Below the pieces are notes generated by a model. The model was given only the letters and a program-made list of their open reading frames with translations. It was not told where the DNA came from and ran no database searches. A stretch of DNA of 5,414 nucleotides from Chromatiales bacterium (GTDB lineage: Bacteria > Pseudomonadota > Gammaproteobacteria > Chromatiales > Chromatiaceae). Where the stretch lies: the NCBI GenBank assembly GCA_024639625.1, contig JAHEIA010000253.1, forward strand, positions 1 through 5,414, written 5' to 3'. A program made the position numbers and the translations under genes. Positions within the stretch are counted from its first letter, which is position 1; each line of letters begins with the position of its first letter. Shown here in pieces: positions 1-5,414 of the stretch.

Positions 1-198
1 GAAAGCCGGCGTCGCGGGACGGATCGGATATTTGCACAGCGCTGAGCACTTGCCCTGTACCTCGTGCGCGGCGGCTGACAGGTCGGCAGGCTCGAAATCG
101 CGTTCGGGCGGTGCCGGCATGGCGTCCCTGGCCTTTCGGAAGATCGTGGTTGAACCGCATCTCGCTTGGGACAGAATCAGGACTCTTCGCTTGCGCAT
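1..198 (-). CDS. Sulfotransferase-like protein, N-terminal fragment (gene continues past the left edge)
   Basis: This minus-strand frame is open from the left edge to a stop (TAA) near 370-372. I place the start at the ATG at 196-198, giving 66 visible residues beginning MRKRRVLILSQARCGSTT. A short basic lead, a hydrophobic beta strand (VLIL) and then a Q-A-R-C-G-S-T-T loop followed by a helix (IFRKARDAM) match the start of sulfotransferase folds, where an R-x-G-S-T loop binds the 5'-phosphosulfate of PAPS. A Glu-Pro about 20 residues after the loop (DFEP) also fits that family, which often has an E-P pair there. No strong Shine-Dalgarno sequence precedes this ATG. An upstream in-frame TTG at 367-369 has a better one (GAGAGG), but it would put about 57 extra residues before the first strand. 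Third-position GC is moderate and several rare AGA/AGG codons occur, unlike the neighbouring genes. The acceptor substrate cannot be told from this fragment. The family call rests on motif recognition of a short piece. Confidence 0.55.
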   Translation of the reverse strand, partial: MRKRRVLILSQARCGSTTIFRKARDAMPAPPERDFEPADLSAAAHEVQGKCSALCKYPIRPATPAF

Positions 199-404
199 AG
201 GACCGGACCGCGAGAACCAAACTGGTAGCGACCGAAGGCCGTAGGCACGCCCCTGGCCTGTTAGCCGAGCAGCGCATGCAACCGCCTCTCGCGGACCAAC
301 GTACGATCTGCTCCTGGACACAAAAGGCTGTGTAGCCTCGCTGTCCGCCGCGCATCCATTCTGCAGCAATTAATCCTCTCGCATCGGCTCCAGGGCCGGC
401 CGCG

Positions 405-434
405 AGTGTAGCGCGGTTGTCGCCGGCAAGGCAA
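405..434 (-). promoter_or_regulatory. Possible sigma70-type promoter reading leftward
   Basis: Read on the minus strand, a -35-like TTGCCT (434-429) and a -10-like TACACT (410-405) are separated by 18 bp. Both are moderate matches to the consensus. The promoter points toward the sulfotransferase-like gene and would leave a leader of roughly 200 nt before the ATG at 198, or about 30 nt before the TTG at 369. This is a pattern match only. Confidence 0.3.
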
Positions 435-488
435 TTCTGCGAGCGTGTGCTCCGCTGCCTCCTGCGGGCTCGCAATCTGAGTCACCCC

Positions 489-514
489 TTGGGCTAGCTT
501 CGCGCTAGACCCAA
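489..514. repeat. Imperfect inverted repeat (potential hairpin) before the helicase gene
   Basis: The left arm TTGGGCTAGC (489-498) pairs with the right arm GCTAGACCCAA (504-514). This gives ten base pairs with a single bulged A around a 5-nt TTCGC loop. It ends 6 nt before the GAGG ribosome binding site at 521-524. No run of T follows on either strand, so it does not look like a standard intrinsic terminator. It could be an operator for a dimeric regulator or a structure in the mRNA leader that affects translation. It overlaps the place where a core promoter for the helicase gene might lie. Confidence 0.6.
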
Positions 515-520
515 TACGCA

Positions 521-524
521 GAGG
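521..524 (+). promoter_or_regulatory. Ribosome binding site of the helicase gene
   Basis: GAGG lies 9 nt before the ATG at 534. It supports that start over the nearby out-of-frame ATG at 529, which is only 4 nt away. An in-frame TAG at 495-497 rules out any start much further upstream. Confidence 0.6.
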
Positions 525-533
525 CAGTATGCC

Positions 534-2933
534 ATGCAGACGTCACTTGCGTCGGCCGCAGCAGACCCCGGCAGCGACCCCGTATCCCGGCTGGTTGGCC
601 GCTTGCGGAGCACGTACCCCGATCGGATCTGCGCCGAGCTTCGATTGCCGGCCAGCGACGGTTGTTATGCTGAGCTGCCCGGCGATTTGGACGCGCGGTT
701 GCGGCATGCACTGAAGCAGCGGGGCATTCGGAAACTGTATTCTCACCAACGCGCGGCCTGGGATCGGCTGCAAGCGGGATGCCATCTCGTCGCGGTGACC
801 CCGACGGCCTCCGGCAAGACCCTTTGCTATAACCTCGCGGTGCTGCATGCGGTGCTGCAGCAGGGAGCGAAAGCGCTGTATCTGTTTCCCACCAAGGCGC
901 TCTCCCAGGATCAAGTGGCGGAATTGCTGGAGCTGAATAGCTCCGGCAACTTGGGGATTCGCGCCTACACCTTCGACGGCGACACCCCCGGGGATGCGCG
1001 AAAGGCGGTCCGCGTGCATGGTGACGTCGTAGTCTCCAATCCCGACATGCTGCATCAGGGCATCCTTCCGCACCACACGAAGTGGGCCCAGTTCTTCGAG
1101 AATCTGCGCTACGTGGTAATCGATGAGATGCACATCTACCGGGGGGTCTTCGGATCACATGTCGCCAATGTGATACGCCGACTGCGCCGTGTCTGCCGCT
1201 TTTACGGTAGCGAACCCCAGTTCATATTCGCCTCGGCGACCATCGCCAACCCGGAGCAGTTGGCCGCGAGCCTGGTCGAGGCGGATGTTGTCGCGATCAC
1301 GCAGAGTGGGGCGCCGCAAGGCGAGCGGAGGCTGTTGCTGTGGAACCCACCGGTGGTCAATTCCGACCTGGGGATTCGCGCCTCGGCAAGGTCGCAGAGC
1401 ACGCGGATCGTCCGCCTCGCCGTCCGGGCGGGGCTCAAGAGCATCCTGTTCGCCCGCTCACGCTTGATGGTGGAGGTAATCACCAAGTACCTGAAAGACG
1501 TCTTTGACCGCGATCCGCGCAAACCACCCAGGGTGGCGGCCTATCGTGGAGGCTATCTGCCGACCGCGCGTCGCGCGACCGAGAGCCAGCTGCGCCGCGG
1601 GTCCCTGGACTGTGTCGTGGCAACCTCGGCCCTGGAGTTGGGCGTGGATATCGGTGCGTTGGATGTCTGCGTGCTCAACGGTTATCCGGGTACCGTTGCC
1701 GCCACTTGGCAGCGCTGGGGTCGCGCCGGCCGGCGCAATCGGCCGGCGCTGGGTGTGTTGGTGGCGAGTAGTGACCCGCTGGATCAGTATATTGTGCGCA
1801 ACCCGGATTATTTTCTCGACGCCTCTCCAGAGCATGCATGCATTGCACCGGATCAGCTGCTGATTCTGCTCGATCACGTGCGCTGTGCGGCGTTTGAACT
1901 CCCCTTCCACAGCAGCGACAGATTCGGCGGCGAGGATCTGCAGGAACTCCTGGAATATCTGCAGGAGCACGAAGTGGTGTATCGGGAAGCGGATCGCTGG
2001 CACTGGGGCACCGAGAGCTACCCGGCCAATTCGGTCTCCTTGCGTTCCGCGGCGGAGGGCAACTTCGTCGTCATCGACCGCAGCGACGATCGCCAGGACG
2101 TGGTGGCCGAAGTAGATTTCAGCAGTGCGCCGATGACTCTCTATGAAGGGGCGATCTACATGCTGCAGGCCTACCCTTACCAGGTGGAGCGGTTGGACTG
2201 GAAGGGCCGCAAGGCCTTCGTGCGGCGCACGCGGGTGGACTACTACACGGACGCTATCGACTACACGCGGCTGAAGATTCTGGAGCGTTTTGTGGACACT
2301 CGGCAGGGCCGTGGTAGCGCCGCTCACGGCGAAGTGCACCTGGTGCGGCGGATCGCCGGCTACAAAAAGATCCGCTACTACACGCATGAGAATGTGGGCT
2401 ATGGTGAGATTCGTTTGCCCGACCAGGAACTGCATACCAGTGCGGTCTGGTGGCAGGTTGCCCCCGACGTGCTGCATCAGGCGCTCCCCAGCCGGCAGCA
2501 GGCGCTGGACGGGTTTCTCGGAGCCGCTTATGCGTTGCATCACGTGTCTGCGTTCGAGATGATGTCGGACCCACGAGACCTGGGTCGGGCGGTTGGCGAT
2601 GGCGATGCGGAGTGGTTCGCGACACTCGGGGTGAATGGGCGCGGGGTGTTGCGTGATGCTGCCGGGAACCCGCTGGCGGATCTGCCCCACGGTCGATTCA
2701 AGCCTGCCGTGTTCCTGTACGACAACTATCCAGGCGGGGTGGGGCTCTCGGCCCCACTGTACGAGCGGCGGCGTGCCGTTTGCAGACGCGCCAGGCGCTT
2801 GATCGCGCAGTGCGATTGCCGCCTCGGCTGCCCGGCTTGCGTCGGCCCTATCCTGGTGTCTGACGAGCAGAAAGGGTTTTCCGCCAAACAGGCTGCTCTC
2901 CACGTGCTGGATCTGATCGTCGATGACGCTTAA
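534..2933 (+). CDS. mrfA: MrfA/YprA-family superfamily 2 DNA helicase with C-terminal zinc-binding (DUF1998/MZB) domain
   Basis: This complete gene of 799 residues encodes a predicted ATP-dependent cytoplasmic DNA helicase. In B. subtilis the MrfA homologue is a 3'-5' helicase that works with the nuclease MrfB to excise mitomycin C damage independently of UvrABC. The motifs appear in order: a Q-motif-like LYSHQ (68-72), Walker A TPTASGKT (89-96), motif Ia FPTKALSQDQ (118-127), SNPDMLH (168-174), Walker B/DEVH-type DEMH (197-200), motif III SATIANP (234-240), ILFARSR (304-310), motif V VATSALELGVDIG (362-374) and motif VI QRWGRAGR (393-400) with both arginines. Residues about 430-720 match the family's helicase-associated region, including the YDNYPGGVG stretch (729-737). 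Near the end C760, C762, C766 and C769 form a C-x-C-x3-C-x2-C zinc site, followed by the family signature CVGP and KGFS-KQAAL. The protein is about 50 residues longer than the B. subtilis one, partly at the N-terminus before the helicase core. The stop overlaps the start of the nuclease gene, which indicates an operon. All catalytic motifs are intact. MrfA orthology is well supported; the exact damage handled is inferred. Confidence 0.93.
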   Translation: MQTSLASAAADPGSDPVSRLVGRLRSTYPDRICAELRLPASDGCYAELPGDLDARLRHALKQRGIRKLYSHQRAAWDRLQAGCHLVAVTPTASGKTLCYNLAVLHAVLQQGAKALYLFPTKALSQDQVAELLELNSSGNLGIRAYTFDGDTPGDARKAVRVHGDVVVSNPDMLHQGILPHHTKWAQFFENLRYVVIDEMHIYRGVFGSHVANVIRRLRRVCRFYGSEPQFIFASATIANPEQLAASLVEADVVAITQSGAPQGERRLLLWNPPVVNSDLGIRASARSQSTRIVRLAVRAGLKSILFARSRLMVEVITKYLKDVFDRDPRKPPRVAAYRGGYLPTARRATESQLRRGSLDCVVATSALELGVDIGALDVCVLNGYPGTVAATWQRWGRAGRRNRPALGVLVASSDPLDQYIVRNPDYFLDASPEHACIAPDQLLILLDHVRCAAFELPFHSSDRFGGEDLQELLEYLQEHEVVYREADRWHWGTESYPANSVSLRSAAEGNFVVIDRSDDRQDVVAEVDFSSAPMTLYEGAIYMLQAYPYQVERLDWKGRKAFVRRTRVDYYTDAIDYTRLKILERFVDTRQGRGSAAHGEVHLVRRIAGYKKIRYYTHENVGYGEIRLPDQELHTSAVWWQVAPDVLHQALPSRQQALDGFLGAAYALHHVSAFEMMSDPRDLGRAVGDGDAEWFATLGVNGRGVLRDAAGNPLADLPHGRFKPAVFLYDNYPGGVGLSAPLYERRRAVCRRARRLIAQCDCRLGCPACVGPILVSDEQKGFSAKQAALHVLDLIVDDA
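952..1383 (+). repeat. 15-bp direct repeat inside the helicase gene
   Basis: TGGGGATTCGCGCCT occurs at 952-966 and again, identically, at 1369-1383. The copies are 417 bp apart in the same codon frame, and both encode LGIRA. The entry spans both copies; the sequence between them is ordinary helicase coding sequence. It is probably a by-product of shared codon choice. Confidence 0.6.
1723..1749. repeat. 9-bp perfect inverted repeat at helicase motif VI
   Basis: GCGCCGGCC (1723-1731) and GGCCGGCGC (1741-1749) are exact reverse complements around a 9-nt spacer. They sit in the codons for the motif VI arginine region (GRAGRRNRPALG). An all-G/C stem of this size can fold stably in RNA, but it is also easily produced by GC-biased codons for Gly, Arg, Ala and Pro. 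Confidence 0.5.
2923..2933 (+). promoter_or_regulatory. Overlapping stop/start junction of mrfA and mrfB
   Basis: The mrfB ATG (2923-2925) lies inside the last codons of mrfA, whose TAA is at 2931-2933, so the genes overlap by 11 bp in different frames. No Shine-Dalgarno sequence stands before the ATG. This arrangement is typical of translation by termination-reinitiation, which would keep the two products at linked levels. Confidence 0.6.
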
Positions 2934-4152
2934 GGACCGGCTCTCCGTGCTGCACCGTCAGCAAGGCCGCATGGCGCGGGAAAGGGCGCGTAGCACTATC
3001 AGGGAGCGTGTGCACCAGTTGCGCCCGGGGCAAGGCTCCGGTACGAGCCGTATCGCGGACCGGGAGCTTGCACACCAGGTGGCGGGCAGGGTCTTGGCGC
3101 CCGGACTGTTGCTGGTAGAACACCGGATCCACTGGGGCCAGCGCAAGATGACGTCGCTGCAGCGCAGCCTGGAGGCCGCTGCCGGACTCTGGGTTGAGTT
3201 CGCCGCCTGTCGCCTGCCGCAGATCGTGTTCCTGGATACGGAGACCACTGGTCTGTCCGGCGGTTCCGGCACATTGATCTTCCTCCTCGGCTTGGCGCGT
3301 TTCGCAGGTCCACGGCTGACCACGCGGCAGTTTTTGCTCACCCGCTTTGCCGCCGAAGAGAAGCTATTGGCTGCAGCGGCGGAGGGCGTCGACCAGGACA
3401 GCATGTTGCTGACCTTCAACGGCAAGAGCTACGATCTGCCGCTGCTCGCCACGCGTTGCCGCATGTCGGGACTGCCGGATTCGTTTCTCGAGCGGGCCCA
3501 CTTCGACCTGTTGCACCCGGTTCGCCGGGGTTTTGCCCGCTGCTGGCCGGACTGCTGCCTGGCTACCGCGGAACGGGAGTTGCTCGGACTGCAGCGCGCG
3601 CACGACCTGCCCGGATCGGCGGCCCCGCAGGCTTGGTTCGACTGGGTGAGGCGCAAAGAGCCCGGGGGATTGGCTGCCGTAGTGCAGCACAACCGGCGGG
3701 ATATTCTCTCTCTGGTCGAGCTTCTGCCACCCCTGGTGCAAAGCTATCTTGTGCCCGGCACTCACGGCGCCGACGTGCACGCGGTGGCGCGGGCATGGCT
3801 GAGCAGTGGCGACGAGGTCCGGGCGCGGGAACTCCTGCTCGGAGGTCGTGCAGGCCTCGGGCCTGCCGGGCAACTGGAGTTGGCGCGTCTGCTGCGCCGG
3901 GCGGGGCGTTGGCCTGAAGCTCTGGCGATCTGGGACACCCTTGCCCAAGAGGGGTGTCTGAAGGCGAGCGAGCGGCTTGCCGTTTATCACGAGCACGTAA
4001 CGAAGGATTTTCCGCGTGCGCTCGAGTTCGCCCGGCGTCTGCCGCACGGCGGAAAAAGGCTGGAGAGGCTCTATCGCAAGAGCGACGCCCAAACGAAAGC
4101 GAAGAGATCCCTGCCCCACACGGCGGGCGACTCGCGAGGGATTATGAGATAG
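2923..4152 (+). CDS. mrfB: MrfB/YprB-family DEDDh-type 3'-5' exonuclease with TPR-like C-terminus
   Basis: This complete gene of 409 residues encodes a predicted metal-dependent cytoplasmic nuclease with an RNase H-like/DnaQ-like fold. It is the partner of the MrfA helicase; B. subtilis MrfB is required with MrfA for mitomycin C repair. The catalytic motifs are intact. Exo I is FLDTETTGLSGGSGT with D105 and E107. Exo II is LLTFNGKSYDLPLL with D171. Exo III is QHNRRDILSL with H256 and D260 (H-x3-D, the DEDDh class). An N-terminal region (1-95) precedes the nuclease domain. Helical, TPR-like repeats at about 285-375 follow it (SSGDEVRARELLL, RRAGRWPEALAIWD, FPRALEFARRL). A basic tail ends the protein. 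Length agrees with the family (about 410). The ATG at 2923 is chosen because the resulting MTLKDRL start resembles the family's N-terminus, although no Shine-Dalgarno sequence precedes it. The 11-bp overlap with the helicase stop suggests translational coupling. An in-frame GTG at 2947, preceded by AAGGA, is the alternative. Confidence 0.9.
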   Translation: MTLKDRLSVLHRQQGRMARERARSTIRERVHQLRPGQGSGTSRIADRELAHQVAGRVLAPGLLLVEHRIHWGQRKMTSLQRSLEAAAGLWVEFAACRLPQIVFLDTETTGLSGGSGTLIFLLGLARFAGPRLTTRQFLLTRFAAEEKLLAAAAEGVDQDSMLLTFNGKSYDLPLLATRCRMSGLPDSFLERAHFDLLHPVRRGFARCWPDCCLATAERELLGLQRAHDLPGSAAPQAWFDWVRRKEPGGLAAVVQHNRRDILSLVELLPPLVQSYLVPGTHGADVHAVARAWLSSGDEVRARELLLGGRAGLGPAGQLELARLLRRAGRWPEALAIWDTLAQEGCLKASERLAVYHEHVTKDFPRALEFARRLPHGGKRLERLYRKSDAQTKAKRSLPHTAGDSRGIMR

Positions 4153-4159
4153 GTTCTAG

Positions 4160-5414
4160 TCAAGGCTTGCCGAGCAGCACATAGAAACTGCTGTCGCCTT
4201 CTCCGGACAACCCCCAGGCGAAATAGAAGGGGCCGACAAAGGTATCTGCGCTGAAGAACAGGCTGCCGCCGTAGCGGGTCTTTTCCGGGTTGAGCAGCGT
4301 TGGGGTACCGGTACTAGGGTCGGTGATCGCGGTGTCCCAGAGACGGCCGGCCTCGAGGGATCCGCCGAGATAGAGCCCACGGCCCAGGGGCGCAGGTATG
4401 GATGCGATCTTCCGATAATAGACCAGATTGCCGTAGGCCACCTGACCACCGCGGAACTGATCGATATTGTACCCCGACAGGTTGAGGAAGCCGCCCAGTG
4501 CGAAGCGATCCCAGTAGGGCATTGGGTCGTCGAAACTGCTGCCGGCGCGGACGTTGCCGAGCAGGCTGTGCGGCCCGCTGCTGAAGGCGCCCCGCCACTG
4601 CGCCTGCAGCCGGGTGTATTCCGTGTCGGCGCCCAGGGCCTCGAGCGGCCGGTTGACATCGAGTGCGACGCGGTTACCGCTGCTCGGGAGGAAGGCGGAG
4701 TCGAGGCTGTCATACAGCAAGCGGAAACGCACACCCGAGTCGTCGACGGCATTCGGGTCGAACGCCGGGTTGCCGGTATCCAGTTTCGGGTTCGCACGAC
4801 CGTAATAGGCGCCAAAACGCACCTCGGCGGAGTTGCTGATGGTGGTGCCGAGGTCGGCACCGGCTCGGAAGCGCCGTATGTCGTAGCGTGCCAGACGGTT
4901 GTCACCCTGGTAGACGCTGAGCGGAGTAGTGAAATAGTCCACATAGGGGGCGACAAATCCTTTGCGGTCCAGCCGTATTGGCTGATAGAGCTCGGTGAAA
5001 AAGCGGGTTTCGCTGCCCAGTGTCAACTCGGAGGTCCACTGCCCACCCAGTTCGTTGAGCCAGGTGCGGTCATAGAGCCCGCGAATGCCGAAACGGCTGT
5101 CCCCTTGCAGATCCGTGTACAGGCCGAGACCAAAACTAAAATAGCCCGGGCCCCAGGTCTTTTCCACGGCGTCCACGATCAACAGGTTGCGACCATCCTG
5201 TTGGCGGAGATCATAGCTGATGCGCTCGAAATCTCCCCGCCCGTACAACGACTGGATATCTGCGTCGAGCGTTGGCCGGTCGAGCCTTTGGCCTGCGAAT
5301 TCCTCCTGCAGCGGTTCGAACAGCTGTGGATTGACCCGTTCGATGCCCGTGACGCGGACCTCGTCGATCTTTACGGGTGGGGCGGTCGGGTGCGCGAAAC
5401 GTTGCTCGTACCAG
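4160..5414 (-). CDS. Outer-membrane POTRA/beta-barrel protein, C-terminal part (likely patatin-like phospholipase of the PlpD/RssA type; start lies beyond the right edge)
   Basis: The frame is open from the right edge to a TGA at 4160-4162 and gives 417 residues of a longer protein. Visible residues 14-84 form a POTRA-like domain (VKIDEVRVTGIERVNP, then an LYGRGDFERISYDL stretch). A beta-barrel of alternating aromatic and polar strands follows at 88-417. Omp85 landmarks are a D-x2-D-x4-P-x2-G turn (DSLDSAFLPSSGNR, about 235-248) and a loop-6-like element GGFLNLSGY (about 307-315), where BamA-type proteins carry R-G-[FY]. The order POTRA then a single barrel with LSGY is characteristic of the C-terminal half of bacterial patatin-like phospholipases (type Vd autotransporters such as PlpD). 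In these a lipase domain with G-x-S-x-G precedes the POTRA; that part is not in the window. A TamA/BamA-like assembly factor is the alternative. The chain ends in SSFYVLLGKP without the terminal aromatic residue common in barrels. Its stop is 7 bp from that of mrfB on the opposite strand. Confidence 0.8.
   Translation of the reverse strand, partial: WYEQRFAHPTAPPVKIDEVRVTGIERVNPQLFEPLQEEFAGQRLDRPTLDADIQSLYGRGDFERISYDLRQQDGRNLLIVDAVEKTWGPGYFSFGLGLYTDLQGDSRFGIRGLYDRTWLNELGGQWTSELTLGSETRFFTELYQPIRLDRKGFVAPYVDYFTTPLSVYQGDNRLARYDIRRFRAGADLGTTISNSAEVRFGAYYGRANPKLDTGNPAFDPNAVDDSGVRFRLLYDSLDSAFLPSSGNRVALDVNRPLEALGADTEYTRLQAQWRGAFSSGPHSLLGNVRAGSSFDDPMPYWDRFALGGFLNLSGYNIDQFRGGQVAYGNLVYYRKIASIPAPLGRGLYLGGSLEAGRLWDTAITDPSTGTPTLLNPEKTRYGGSLFFSADTFVGPFYFAWGLSGEGDSSFYVLLGKP

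Larger units (their letters stand above)
199..533. other. Divergent intergenic region
   Basis: This stretch of about 335 bp separates the leftward sulfotransferase-like gene from the rightward helicase gene. It holds a possible leftward sigma70-type promoter (405-434), an imperfect inverted repeat (489-514) and the ribosome binding site of the helicase gene. Short open frames cross it on both strands, including a 74-codon minus-strand frame starting at an ATG at 485. None gives a protein I recognise, and their Arg/Cys-rich composition is typical of chance frames in GC-rich DNA. I found no convincing rightward promoter and no tRNA-like structure. Confidence 0.6.

Noticed and set aside
32..244. 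A 70-codon plus-strand frame at the left end.
   Set aside because: It has a TTG start with no ribosome binding site and no recognisable product. The minus-strand frame over the same bases carries a sulfotransferase loop.
261..485. A 74-codon minus-strand frame starting at ATG 485 in the intergenic region.
   Set aside because: Its product is Arg/Cys-rich, with no domain and no good ribosome binding site, and it is out of frame with the sulfotransferase-like gene.
489..514. The hairpin as a Rho-independent terminator.
   Set aside because: No T tract follows on either strand, and no gene ends just before it in either direction.
952..1383. The 15-bp direct repeat as a recombination or mobile-element footprint.
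   Set aside because: Both copies lie in frame, encode the same ordinary five residues and have no flanking similarity, so coincidence of codon choice is the simpler reading.
1458..2903. A 481-codon open frame on the minus strand opposite mrfA.
   Set aside because: It lies opposite a gene with clear helicase motifs. Its product has no recognisable domain and an odd His/Arg/Gln-rich composition, as expected for an antisense shadow in GC-rich DNA.
3364..4119. A 251-codon minus-strand frame opposite mrfB.
   Set aside because: It mirrors the mrfB codons and shows no motif or domain; the nuclease on the plus strand explains the open frame.
4160..5248. The outer-membrane protein as a complete 362-residue gene starting with TTG at 5248.
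   Set aside because: The frame continues open to the window's right edge and encodes most of a POTRA domain upstream of that TTG, so the TTG is an internal Leu codon.

Overview
The window looks like chromosomal DNA from a GC-rich Gram-negative bacterium, most likely a proteobacterium and plausibly a gammaproteobacterium. The Gram-negative assignment rests on an outer-membrane beta-barrel gene (POTRA plus Omp85-type barrel) at the right end. The strong G/C preference at codon third positions agrees with it. No more exact taxon can be supported from this sequence.

Layout, left to right. (1) Positions 1-198, minus strand: the 5' end of a gene that runs off the left edge. Its first residues carry a sulfotransferase-like P-loop (LILSQARCGSTT). 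(2) About 199-533: a divergent intergenic region with a possible leftward promoter near 405-434 and a clear imperfect inverted repeat at 489-514, just before the ribosome binding site of the next gene. (3) 534-2933, plus strand: a complete superfamily 2 helicase of the YprA/MrfA family with all core motifs and a C-terminal four-cysteine zinc-binding domain (DUF1998/MZB). (4) 2923-4152, plus strand: a complete YprB/MrfB-family DEDDh-type exonuclease with a TPR-like C-terminal part, overlapping the helicase gene by 11 bp. (5) 4160-5414, minus strand: the C-terminal part of an outer-membrane protein (POTRA domain plus beta-barrel), probably the end of a patatin-like phospholipase of the PlpD/RssA type. 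It converges on the helicase-nuclease pair with only 7 bp between stop codons.

The functional core is the helicase-nuclease pair. In Bacillus subtilis, MrfA and MrfB act in a UvrABC-independent excision pathway for mitomycin C damage: MrfA is a 3'-5' DNA helicase and MrfB is a metal-dependent nuclease. The same gene order, an overlapping operon and intact catalytic residues in both proteins suggest a working MrfAB-type repair module here. The flanking sulfotransferase-like and outer-membrane genes have no evident link to it. I see no mobile element, CRISPR array, tRNA or rRNA, and no wholly undescribed system. The points most worth a second look are the MrfAB pair in a Gram-negative host, the hairpin in front of it, and the sulfotransferase-like gene cut by the left edge.
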